Source: Petunia secreta
Taxonomy: Eukaryota > Streptophyta > Magnoliopsida > Solanales > Solanaceae
Assembly (NCBI GenBank): GCA_029990175.1
Contig: JARKIP010000065.1
Location: forward strand, 3,290,501 to 3,354,500
DNA length: 64,000 nt
Reading direction: 5' to 3'
Below the pieces are notes generated by a model. The model made no database searches. It had not been told where the DNA came from and was given only the letters and a program-made list of their open reading frames with translations. Both the position numbers and the translations under genes were made by a program. Below, in pieces: positions 20,594 through 31,816 of the stretch; positions within the stretch are counted from its first letter, which is position 1; every line of letters begins with the position of its first letter.

Positions 20594-21478
20594 ATCTCTC
20601 TATTTTGTAAAAAGATCCCAAATTTATACTTTTCTGCAAATTTTCCTTTAATGAACTCCCGGCTACCAGTACAACAATGCACGCACCACATGCGAAGGCT
20701 CTCATGGTAAACCTATCTTCCCTTATTTAGTTTACGTGATTGAAGCACAAAATTGAGAGGCCTTTTGGTTTTAGTTTGATTAAAATATGTAAAAGAAAGA
20801 TAAATTTGAGGTAATATATCAATAATATCACGTGCTCCTCTCTCGTGTATTTATTTTCATAATTTTAAGCATTTGAGTTATCTTATCATAAATTTAAGAG
20901 TTTAAGTTAAATGTGTAAAGATAAAATCTTTATAGGAGTATAATATATGTATTAAAAGATATTGAACTCCAATAAATAAATTGAATAAAGGGGATTTGCA
21001 AATATAAAAGATTTGAACTCCAATTAATAAATTGAATAAAGAGGATTTGTAGTCTTGAAAATACCCATTATTACAATCAGTAAATGTGACCAACTAGTAT
21101 AAAAAGTCAACAATTTGGGTTAATAAAGTCGAATTAATTATTTAAGTCAAAATGCATGACTTAAGTCAAATTCTACTCCATTAAGTTAGGTTGGGCCTCT
21201 ATAAAATGACCACCCATATGTTTCAAGTTCGTCCATTTGGAGGGTAAGATTATGCTGTGTAAATTCGAATACATATATGCTTATTAAGATGATTTTCCTA
21301 AATTTTATGTTGAATAACTAAAAGTTTAAATTTTTAACATCTAAACGTGTGTAATCTTTACTTAAAAATAATTAAATATAAAATATTAATTAAGTATTGT
21401 ATCAACAAAATATTAGATTTTTTTTTAAATTTATATGCTGTTGCAATTACAATTTATTTGATGAAGAATGGTTAAATA
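20594..21478. other. AT-rich DNA, first copy of a local duplication
   Basis: No gene or TE domain recognised. Positions 21105-21365 are a diverged duplicate of 22455-22880, sharing GGGTTAATAAA, GGCCTCTATAA, ATGACCA and a final ACGTGTGTAATCTTTA. The shared GCCTCTATAAAATGACC looks like a TATA-box region. Open frames here are short and unconvincing. Confidence 0.4.
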
Positions 21479-21943
21479 TAGGAGCTTCAAATGGACGATT
21501 CGGGTTGAAATGAGTCGGGTCAAAATGAGTTGTGTGAATAATCGGGCTGCTCAATAACCCGTCCAAATATTATTTGGGTTGAGATGTGTTGGGTTAAAAT
21601 AGGCTAAATAATGGGTCAAAATACAACCGCCCAACATATATTAAGCTTTAATTTCTTCATTTTTGTTATTAAAATTTGTCTAATTACTCAGAAAAATTAA
21701 GAATATATTTTTCTATTTATTATGTGTATATATGATATATCAAACAAAGAAAAAAAAAATTTACAAGTATTTTGACAATTTATCTTACAGGGCAAATTTT
21801 AGACCAAATCAACCCAACATTTAAATGGGCAAAATTTGGCGGCTCAAAATAGGCTAAGCTAATAAATAGGAGGGTCACTAATCTGCCCAAACTTGGGCGG
21901 GTTTGACGAGTCAAGCTTTCATGGGTCAATTTTGACACGCATA
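21479..21943. mobile_element. hAT-type MITE
   Basis: A 465-bp non-coding element. The ends TAGGAGCTTCAAATGG and, from the right, TATGCGTGTCAAAATT are diverged copies of the common hAT end TAGGGGTGTCAAA. It is flanked by GTTAAATA (21471-21478) and GTTAAATG (21944-21951), an 8-bp target duplication with one mismatch, as expected for hAT. The interior is rich in GGGTCAAAAT and GGGTTG words, a pattern familiar from plant hAT MITEs. Confidence 0.65.
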
Positions 21944-21951
21944 GTTAAATG

Positions 21952-22879
21952 ACTAGCCGAGGTGTGGCACCTGAGGTTGGTCATTGTATAATTATACTTA
22001 CAAGCTTATTACTTTATTTGAATTGCTGTTAAAAAAAGGTTGATAAATTAAGTACTTACCCATTTAAATATGAATATAGAGATTGTTTAATATTACATAT
22101 AGATATCATTACGAAGTGACCTTATTAAGTAATCCATAGGCAATCCTTTCACAAACTAATTTTTTTATATGATAACTAATTGCCAAATGTAATTGATGAA
22201 ATGGATCTAGTTTAAGTCATAAACTAGCTTTAAGTTTAAAAAAAAAATTTAGGCAGCATTTTTCCAAATGAATCGAGGGACAGTCGAAGCATGAAAAAGA
22301 TTATGATATGCTATTTCCAAGTACGTATTATCCATCACGAACCAACTTATATATAAAAATGAAAATTAAGAGGTAAACGAACAAATAGATGGTCTTTACG
22401 GAGTCTTCCACTGCACTATAAGAATAACTTGGCTACCCACAAATTTACCTATTGGGAAGGTTAAGTTCAACATTATGGGTTAATAAACCGGATTCATTTT
22501 TTAAGTGAAAATTGCATGACTACGCATCATATTTAGCTATATTTGTCTAAGTTGGCCTCTATAAGATGACCAACCATCCACATATTTAAAGACAAAGGGT
22601 CCTAAAAGAGTTGGAGGCTATGATTAACGCTAAAAAAGATTGAAATAGCTTCGGAACATTTATGTCGCTAAACTACCTAATTCCGTTGTTTTTCCATTGA
22701 TAATATCCTGTAGCTAACACCATCAATCTCAAAACTTGACATTAAAACCAAACTTCTTTTGTAGTGAAGATGTATAAATTTGAGCACATATTTGCGAAAT
22801 AAGATGGTTTATCTAAATTTTAACGTTCAATAACAAAGACTTTCAATTTTTAACATATGAACGTGTGTAATCTTTATTA
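21952..22879. other. AT-rich DNA, second copy of the local duplication
   Basis: Positions 22455-22880 repeat 21105-21365 but contain an extra segment of about 135 bp (roughly 22630-22765) ending CTTCTTTTGTAGTG, which looks like one end of a small CACTA-type insertion. The copy is cut at 22879 by a truncated Tat LTR. No gene recognised. Confidence 0.4.
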
Positions 22880-23434
22880 GCCTGATCATGTGCGATCTGA
22901 ATGAACAATTATTACCCTGATCATGTGCGATCACTCAATGAATGGTCATAAAGGCAATAATTACAACCCAGTGGTTACATATCCAACGGATACGTGCCCA
23001 GCGGTTACAAAACCCAACGGATGCCTATCAGACCTATAAATAGTATTTGTTCTAAGCCATTGTAACACAACTTTACTTCTTGTCTATAATATCAATAAGA
23101 ATATTCTCTCCTTCTGGCTCAAATACCGATCTTTAGTTACATTTGTCAAGCGCTTTGCTCTCTGATCTTCTGAGTACGATTAGTACCGAAGAACTCTCAC
23201 CGGGGTTAAGTGATACAGCACGGTTACTCCTATCTATTTTTACTTGCGCTCTAACTTTGTTAATTTCAGCTTATATCTCGTTCACGTATCATTATCGTTG
23301 AGAATTACGAATATATTGCTATTTTAGTAATTAACATTGTTCATCATTTAAACTCTTAATCTAAACTATTGATCGTGACTCCGTAAATATAAATTTAATT
23401 GTTAATTGGCCTAAAATCGGATCTAGGTTAAACA
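22880..23434 (+). repeat. Truncated Tat LTR
   Basis: It is homologous to the LTR at 1378-2033 from about LTR base 135 to its end at GGTTAAACA. It retains CCTGATCATGTGCGAT, the CCTATAAATAG TATA region and the CTCTCACCGGGGT segment. The first roughly 135 bases are missing, no target duplication is visible and no primer site follows, so it is a fragment rather than a clean solo LTR. It is more diverged than the two LTRs of the complete Tat element. Confidence 0.8.
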
Positions 23435-24579
23435 GGAAGCCGCCCTATTTGGAAGGTAGGTCGCTCAATTGGAGAAAGCAAGTTGCCAGAATATCATAGA
23501 AATCCTAGTAGGACAGTGACTTATAATTAGTGCCTCCTTCTGCTCGAATATTATTTTTTTCATGTAATTTTATACATAATATAAATATAATATTTTGAGT
23601 TATTTTGATCATCTTTGGTCTTGGAAAAGCTATTGTGGGGTTTTTCTCCATCATTTTGGAAAATTTCCATATAGCTTGTTGATGGTCAGGTCATAGCTTT
23701 ATAAGAATTGTTACATATTAATGTTAGTTACTACTTTTTCTACATATCTATGTGTGCTTTCTTTTGTTTTCCATGTGTAGCTAAATTATGTGACTAAGGT
23801 CGTAGTCTAACTTATAAAAATTTAACTCTACGATTTATGCTACATAGCTCCATTTGCAAACCAACAGTTTTTGTACCTCCTTCATGTCAAGTATAACTTG
23901 CCCATTGAGATCAATCCGACATCATTTGGATAGTTTGGAACGAAGCATTACTTTGGTGATTAATATCTCTGAGTTAGTGATAATTAAACCAACAAAAATC
24001 AAATTGCCAAATAAGATTTGGAACCATCACCTTTACCATCTGCATACACAATCTTGTCAGAAAGAACTACGGTTATCGTCATTAAAAAATTGCCTCATCA
24101 GCGTTGATACTCTTGACATGAAAACCATTAGTAAATAACCACCTTCAATCTTCTAAAAGATCGCATGTAACCCCATATCTTAATATCTATCAATGAAACT
24201 TAACCCTTAATAAGATCAAAAAATAAAAGAGATCAAAAAAGCAAACACTGTTTGAAAATCATCACCGATGTTCTTCTCATTACACTAGCAAGAAAACCAT
24301 TGCATAAATCGCTCTACTTAATGATTTTTCCTTCTATTCGAACATGTCCAGAATTTTAATATAGAAAAGTGTAATTTTTTTTTTTTGGCCGAATACATAC
24401 GCAACTCCTTAAACTTATAAATTTTTCCCATTTAGACACCTAAACCAAGATATTTTCCATTTGAACACCTAAACCTCATCACATGTGTAACTATTTAACA
24501 CATACCACACTTTCTTTGAAAAAATATAGGCGCCTGTTTCAAGCACCATTGACATGGATAAGTCAATCAATTAAAACAT
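23435..24579. other. Unassigned AT-rich DNA
   Basis: No domain recognised. A 94-codon open frame at 23854-24138 has no motif I know. Positions 24390-24500 repeat the motif TTTAGACACCTAAAC / TTTGAACACCTAAAC after a T-tract, which looks like the edge of an unidentified small transposable element. Confidence 0.3.
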
Positions 24580-25274
24580 CACTACAAAATAGTCACATAT
24601 AGCTACGAAACCTCGGCTACAAAATTTATTATCGTGGCTAGTACCTAGTAATAGCCATAAAAATTAGACTTTCGTTACTATTTTAAATTTTGCAAAATTT
24701 CTTAGGAACAAAAGTTAAATTTAGCAAAGCTAAATCCTTATTTTTGCTATAGTTGCTCCGTATCGTGGAAATAACCACCAAATAGCTACAAATTTATTTC
24801 TACGTTTAAAATCTGTAGCCAATTATGAACTTTTTCCATAGTTTTAAATTCTTGTAGCAATAGTGATGCTTTTGCCACAATAAATTATTGAAACAAAATA
24901 TTGTAGCTAATTATCACCATATTGCTACATTGCGGAAGTTATTGTAGCAATATAACTATTTAGCCACAATAAATAGTTTAAATAAAATGGTGTAGCTAAT
25001 TTCCAGCTTTTTGTCATGTTCTTTAAGTTATTGTAGCAACAGTAACCTTTTAGCTATAATAAATTATTTGAAACATAATGTTGTAGCTAAATAAATATTT
25101 ATACTTCAACTTATAAAAATCGTGGCAATAGTTGGATCAATAATGACAATTAATCTTCATAACAAAATGATATAGCCATGATTCTATAACTACAATTAGA
25201 TTTGTAGCTAAACTAGAAGTATTTGTCAATCATTGGAAGTCCCTGCAACAAAATAGATGCGGCCAAAATACATA
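24580..25274. mobile_element. CACTA-type arm with TGTAGCTAA repeats
   Basis: It starts CACTACAAAATAGTCAC, a CACTA-type terminus, and is followed by many degenerate copies of TTGTAGCAAT and TGTAGCTAAT in both orientations, the usual subterminal transposase-binding arrangement. No matching right end is seen before the next element at 25278, so this is a truncated arm. It belongs to a different subfamily from the next element, whose subterminal word is AGTGACGAAA. Confidence 0.5.
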
Positions 25275-26321
25275 ATTCACTACAACAAATGTGATCTTTA
25301 ACGACGAAATTTTTTAGCTACAACTAACAAATCGTCACTAGTTATTCACTTTTAGTGACGAAAGTTACATTTCGTACCTAAATGCATGAGCCATAAGCTT
25401 TTAGTGACAAAATAAAATTTTCATAGCAAATTTTTTGTCTACAAAAGTTTCCCACCAAGAAAATGAATTGGTGCCAATTATTTAGTAGTATTAGCCACAA
25501 AATTAATGTTATTGGTAACAAATTGGTTTCGTCACTAATTTTGTAGATAATTTGTGACAAATCATTATCCGTCTCTAAATTGGTCATATTTGGGATACGA
25601 AAAAGTTCGTCACTAAAAGTATGTTATTTAATAGTGACGAAAAATTATTTGTAGTTAATTGGTCTAAACTTTATCGATAAAGTTTTATATTATTTCTGGC
25701 CTTAATTTTTGTCAAAGATTTGTTAGTGACAATTATCATATCGTCTCTATTTATCAAATGATACTATTAACTACGATAGAAATTTGTCGCTAATTATACA
25801 CTTTTTGTGACTAAAATGCATTTTGTACTTAAATTCATAAATAATGAATTTTTAGTGACGAACCACAAATATCGTAGTGTAAGTTCTTTTTTACCTAGTT
25901 TTTACACTAGAAAAATAGATTGGCGCCATTTATTTAGTACTCTTAGCGACAAAAATCCGAGTTATCACTGACGAATTAATTTTGTCACTATTATAGCAAT
26001 TTATGACAAATCATTATTTGTCATATGTTAGTTAAGTTTTTTGCTATGCCGAAATTTAGTCAATAGTAAAATAGAGCCAAATAGAATTTATAGTTTAGTG
26101 GTCCTAATGTAGATGTATAATAATAATAATGTTTTGTGATTTTTTCTTTTTTAAAAATAAAACTTTGAATACAATTTAGTCATTCTCAAAAGGGCCAAGT
26201 TCATTAATTCAATGTTGATGTACAACATAGATGCATAAATATTTGTATCAATATAAAAGCACGGAGCTCTAATACGATATATCGATTTATTATTTTAAAA
26301 ATAAAATTTTAAAATGGTACA

Positions 26322-26865
26322 GAATGGCACTCTACATATGAACGTTCGATTGGGCATCCCCGAGCAACTCTTCCTTAGGAAAGCATAACACATGCTCTCG
26401 AGTAGGCTTAATGTTCCCTTTCGAGCAAGCTTAACGCTCACTTTCGAGCAAAGCAACGAATAGCACTCTACATATGAACGTTCGATTGGGCAACCCCGAG
26501 CAACTCTTCCTTAGGAAAGCATAACACTTTCTCTCGGGTAGGCCTAATGCTCCCTTTCGATCAAGCTTAACGCTCACTTTCGAGCAAAGCAACGAATAGC
26601 ACTCTACATATGAACGTTCGATTGGGCATCCCCGAGCAACTCTTCATTAGGAAAGAATAACACTTGCTCTCGGGTAGGCCTAATGCTCCCTTTCGAGCAA
26701 GCTTAACGCTCACTTTCGAGCAAAGCAACGAATAGCACTCTACATATGAACGTTCGATTAGGCATCCCCGAGCAACTCTTCCTTAAGAAAGCATAACACT
26801 TGCTCTCGAGTAGGCCTAATGCTCCCTTTCGAGCAAGCTTAACGCTCTTTTTCGAGCAAAGCAAC
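26322..26865. repeat. 4 x 136-bp tandem repeat inside the CACTA element
   Basis: Units start at 26322, 26458, 26594 and 26730 with GAATRGCACTCTACATATG and are nearly identical (a few substitutions each). Each unit carries TTTCGAGCAAGCTTAACGCT and a second TTTCGAGCAAAGC. The high identity, compared with the decayed surroundings, implies recent amplification or homogenisation. Confidence 0.92.
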
Positions 26866-29800
26866 GACTCCCTTGTCTAGGATCTACCCCTGGTATGTAG
26901 TTTTGGGTAGCAACCTCGTGTCTAGTTCACAATGTGCCACAATTTCATCCTTGACCATGTCTAATTGGATAATATTGTGCACAATGAACTTACAAACCAG
27001 ATAAGTCCTCATGGAGTTAGTAGGTTTATGCTTGACATTAAGAGCTTGAAATATTTTAAGAGGACATGGAAAGAAAGACTCAAGTCAAAAAGGGCCAAAG
27101 GACCAAGAAATGATTAATCGTGGCCCAAGTCACTATTAAGCTTAGTGGACATTTTAGGAAATCGTTATCCCATATTTTAGCTTAGTATAAATAGTCATAA
27201 TTAATTTTTATTCATTAGTTAGAATTTGAATATTGAGTGATATTATTCTTTAATGAGTTTGTGAAGTATTCCATGTCTCTTTGATGAACTTCTTTGGATT
27301 GTTTGAGATTAAGCATTCATGTGTGTTCATTTCATTTCCATTGAATTGTTTCTTTACTTGAATGTTAGTCTAATTTATTTCTAGAGTCCTTAATTACTTA
27401 TTTGAGGTAATCGATTGTCTTCTCATTATTAGATTAATCACTTATTTCTTCTACGGTTGGACTTGAGATTATTAGTTGTATTTACATATATTCAAGTAAT
27501 TAATGTTTCGGTATGTTTAACAATATGTAAACGAAAGACTTTTAAGTTGGATACTCTCGTATACTTTAATATTGTTTATATATATTGATATTTTCTATTA
27601 GTAATTTATTAGATTTAGCATGTGATTAGTTGTATTTTACTTTGTTTTGTCATATTTAAAGTAAAGAATTTCAAAAACTAAAATCAAAAGCAAAAAATTG
27701 AAATTGAAAGGGAAAGAGAGAGAACGAAAAAAAATAGAGGGAAATGAAATAAAACCCTCCCACCAAACTCTTTTCCCCACGTTTATTCAAGAACCATCCC
27801 TTAACCCTACCCCAAATCTGCCCTTCTCACGGTTCTTCAGATATTCATGTCTCTTCTGTGGTGCTACTCCTACTCTATAGGTTTGAATCCTCTGTTCAGT
27901 AGCTCCCCCCCCCCCCCCCCCCCCGTGCCCCTTCATAGTATTATCGTTATATATTTTCCTCAACTGATTTTGTTTTTATGTGCTAATTTAATGTTTTTGG
28001 CTAAATATTCCTTTGGCTACAGGAAATTAATTTTTTGGTCTCTGATTGAATTATTATTTTTTGTAAAGATACACTCGAAATTCCATCCTTGTAAATTAGT
28101 GTTTGCTGCTTTCTTTATCCTTTGCATATTGGTTATAATAATTCGTTTTCTTGGTTTCTTTGAGTTACTTCAACTTCTGAGGAAATTATTTTCTGGATAA
28201 AGCTTGGGCTATCTCGTTTTAAATCCTCTATCGGTGGGCTAAAACTTTGTGTACCCAAGTTTCATAGTCACTTTGCCCTTTGTTCATTTTTCCATTAGTT
28301 TTGTTAATTTTTGTTAATAATTTTGGGTTCCAATGAAGATATGAGATTCCAATCATCTCTAATGTACTCCTTCAAAGTTTTATCCTATATTAAACAAAAA
28401 CTAATTACTTGTAGATTTCATGGATTTCTTTGATACATGCATTTGTCTCTGCAGCTCTTTTCTTTTTATTGGGTTACTGGACTTTATATGCATAAATATG
28501 ACACAACTCTTGGCAAGTCTTGCAGGTGTTTAAACGCATCAACTGTTATGTGTGCGACAAGTGTATGATCGGTTGATCACCAATACAGGGTATAGTACAC
28601 CCTTGAGTTTTCTGAAATTCATTGTATTATGCAACAATACATAACTACTAATGCTAGCTATTAGGCTTTATTGTGATTTTTCTAGTGGCTAAACAATTGT
28701 ATTGGCTAAAGGAACTACCCTAAGTTCTTTACACTTATGGTCTCTACCCTCCTCTTGGTATGATCTATCGCTCTGCTAGTTGAATCCTCACAACAATGTT
28801 CCAAGGTTTTATTTTTTATATAATCTAATGAGTTCCACGAGTTATAGCAAAGTTATTCTTCCCTTTAAGGAAGGGAGAAGAGTGATCAGTTATTGTTAGC
28901 TTACTTTTCCTTCTTAAAATTCTAGGACTAAGCAGCATTGAAAATATAGTTGCAGGAGATAATGGTTATGCTAATCAAGAGTTTTCTCTAACTATAATCA
29001 AGGTGTGTTTCCACTTCACTCTGCGTACTATATTTTCTATTGTGAATTTATTCAGATTGAGAATTTTGTCGTGAAATTGGTTCTTCTCGGAAGCTCAGCC
29101 ATTGCTCAAGGGAACTGCTCAGTTCTTGTTTGTATAAAACATACAAACTACATGCCATGATCTCTATGGCCTAATAAGTTCATGGAGCTTTCCTCTCTGG
29201 CATTCATGTCAAAAATTCAGGGTTATAGGAAATATAATTAGTTCTTTTAACTTTTACGACTGACATAATTTTTAAACAGAACAAATATTTTATGATATAC
29301 TATGTGACTGCCTGTTACACCGTTGAACATTTGCATCACTGTATTATATGATTGTTGAAGAGAATCTTGTTGTATGAGTTGTACATTAGTTGACCCTCTC
29401 TTTGTGTGGTTCAAGGACTGGACAGTTTTGTCATATTTCAACTTTTACTAAATGGAGGCTGAAATGGAGTTCCTTTACTGTAAGAGATAAGTCGGATCTC
29501 TAGTTTTTAAGAAATCAATAGATGTTCGTGTTTTCAAAAGGTGTAGATTTAGTCACATCAGTATTAAGTAAACTCATCAAGTAGGTTTTATAGGCGGGAG
29601 TAATTCTAATGTTTGATGGTTACCATAGTTTCATGTTTTTATTTTTTGTGCTAATATCTACTATTTATTTTTTATTCAAGACTTCATGCCTCATCGAATT
29701 TCTTATCAATGTTTGGTTTCTATAGTATGTTCCTCCTTGTCTTCTGAGTTCTGTTGCTTTGATAAAATTAGAAATTGGATTACTATCACTTTTTCCTAAT

Positions 29801-30080
29801 TTTTTTCATCTTTTGCCAGAGAGTTTTTTTTTTTTTTAAAAAATAGGAATTTCAAGTTCTTCAACATCGGAAAAGAAAGTCAGCTGAAGAGTTTGAAGCT
29901 ATACAAGTAGATGAGAGGCATTGTATATTTTTTTCATGCATCTTTACAAAGGAAATGTATTATAAAGTATATCATTCCTTATATTATTGGACTTTATTAG
30001 ACTTTTTAGCAATGAAAGTTTCTTATATCATTCTAGTTCTTGGTTGATTTCACGTTGACTACGCTTTATGACAATTGCAG
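26866..30080. other. CACTA cargo region
   Basis: AT-rich with no recognised protein. A TATA-like AGTATAAATAGTC is at 27185-27197. Positions 27660-27930 resemble a plant 5' leader: GAAAGAGAGAGAA-type purine run, then a C/T-rich run, then 20 consecutive C at 27905-27924. Open frames at 27698-27880 and 27847-28200 are in this leader-like DNA; the second is hydrophobic (Phe/Leu-rich) because of T-rich composition. Splice-like signals (TTGCAGGT near 28520) are present but do not connect coding exons I can recognise. It may be captured host DNA. Confidence 0.35.
27905..27924. repeat. Poly-C tract
   Basis: An uninterrupted run of 20 C in otherwise AT-rich DNA. It is likely to vary in length and to be prone to sequencing error. 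Confidence 0.95.
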
Positions 30081-30644
30081 TTGTAACATGATAATTTATA
30101 GTGAGAATCCTTTTTGTCGATGAAAATTGTATTTTTAGTGACAATTTAATAATTTTCAACTACACACTCTTAAAAGTAAAATTGACACTAATTTTGTACA
30201 TTTAGGGACAGAAGTATTTATTGTATATAAAAGCCTGTCTTTAGTGACGGAATAATATTTGATTAACTACGAATTACATGTAACTTTAGAGACAATTGAC
30301 ATTGTCACTAATTAAAATAATAAATTAGTGACAATCTAGTTTCGTCAGCATTACTAGTATTTTAGTGACGAAAACATACCATCAACGACATAATTTTATA
30401 CCTTTTTAGACAAACAAGTTCGTCACAAATGCTATATATTTGGAGGCGAAAAAATATTTCGTAGGTAATATAGCTATGTTTTAGTGACGAAACACTAATT
30501 TGTCTTTGTAAACCTTTAGTGATCCATGGTATAGGGACGAACAATTGACGATTTTTTTTCGTTAATAAATACTTTCAGTGACGAAATATAAACCTTAGGT
30601 GACGAAATAATTTGTTGCTGAAAGCCACTTTTGTTGTAGTGATT

Positions 30645-31085
30645 GATGAGCTTGGTAATTATATTTATTTGCTATGAAAAAATGATTAACCACATATTCG
30701 GAGAATAAAATACTCTATAGAAAAAAATAAATGTGAAGAGTATTGGTGCAGAAAGATGGAGAGAAACTTGTTTTACAGTAGACATAGAACGTCAACAATT
30801 TAAGAAATAAAATCACATACCAAAGTTTAATTATCTTAATATTATTCTGTTGATATAACCAAAAAATTGTTACAGTCCTCATATAATGGGAGAATCCATC
30901 AACACACATGTAGAAGATAATATTTCTGGTATATCGAAACTCAATCAAAAAAAATTATCAACTCAAACTCAATTAAATATAAATCTTATTCTATCCAAAT
31001 AATTAAGTATATCAAAGTAGCATAAAGATAGAATAAAATAGCAGCCAATTAAATATCATACACATATAAAATAATTAAAATTTTT
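30645..31085. other. AT-rich spacer before element 3
   Basis: No gene or repeat recognised. The last five bases are TTTTT, which may be the left target duplication of element 3; the right copy lies outside the window. Confidence 0.4.
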
Positions 31086-31816
31086 TGAAACGGCCTTAGG
31101 TAGTCGTTTTGGAAGTTAGGACTCTGATTGGCGTATCAATAATCTTAAAAGCTCCGTAAGGTCCATTAGGACTTATCTGTAAAATTTGAGCTAAATCGGA
31201 CCTCGTTTGGTAGGAATTAGAAGAAGGTTTCAGTTTTTATTGTTGGTAAATCATACAAGAGGTTCTCGAGCTCGATTTGGGCGAATGAGCTCCAATTCAA
31301 AATTCAAAAATTTCGTTAGGTTCGTATGGTCGTTTGTGACTTGTGTGAACTTTCAGAAGTAAATTCTGAGATCATTGGGATAGTTTCTGCTAAAGTGCCG
31401 AAAGTTAATAATTTGATCTCTTTCCGTTAAATTCGTATCTCGAGAATAGGATTCAAGATCCATCTTAGCGAGTACATTACATAATTTTGTATAAATTTCT
31501 TGAGAAATTTAAGAAATTTGGGACTATTCCGAGTTTCGTAGGGCCCGGTTTTAATTTTCATTACGGTAACAAGTTTTCCAAAAAAAAAAAAAGTCAAAAA
31601 AGAGAGAAAGGAAAGGAAAAAATAGAATTTTCAACCCGAAACATCCATATAAGGCTGTTAATTTATTATTTTATTTTATTACGCGTGCTTGAATATGTTT
31701 TATCGGTAGAAATCATGATGTTAGAGATAGTTCTAATAAGTTAAATTTATAGTTTAAAAGGTTAATTGAACCCCGATAATGAAATTAATTATATATTCAA
31801 ACTCAGGGAGTTATGG
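31086..31816 (+). repeat. Element 3 5' LTR, piece 1
   Basis: It runs from TGAAACGGCCTTAGGTAG up to the hAT insertion. It matches the minus-strand LTR start of element 2 (35778 read leftward: TGAAACGACC, CTTAAGTAG). The last eight bases AGTTATGG are the duplicated hAT target. Confidence 0.88.

Larger units (their letters stand above)
25278..30641. mobile_element. CACTA transposon, full-ended, without recognisable transposase
   Basis: The ends are CACTACAACAAATGTG and, from the right, CACTACAACAAAAGTGG, flanked by ATT at 25275-25277 and 30642-30644. CACTA ends plus a 3-bp duplication define the superfamily. Subterminal arrays of the word AGTGACGAAA in both orientations occupy 25300-26050 and 30090-30630. 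The 5.36-kb interior has no transposase motif in any frame. It contains a 136-bp tandem repeat and a stretch resembling a plant gene leader, so it is a non-autonomous carrier. Confidence 0.85.

Noticed and set aside
23854..24138. 94-codon frame
   Set aside because: No family recognised, no splice context, and the length is not unusual for this composition; kept only as part of unassigned DNA.
26322..26865. Possible CRISPR-like array
   Set aside because: Units are directly adjacent with no unique spacers, and this is plant DNA; it is a tandem repeat.
27847..28200. 117-codon hydrophobic frame that looks like a membrane protein
   Set aside because: Phe/Leu richness comes from T-rich DNA. It runs across a 20-base poly-C tract and has no recognisable domain.
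24580..30641. A single CACTA element from 24580 to 30641
   Set aside because: The right end pairs with 25278, which has the matching ATT duplication and the same AGTGACGAAA subterminal word. The 24580 arm has different subterminal repeats.
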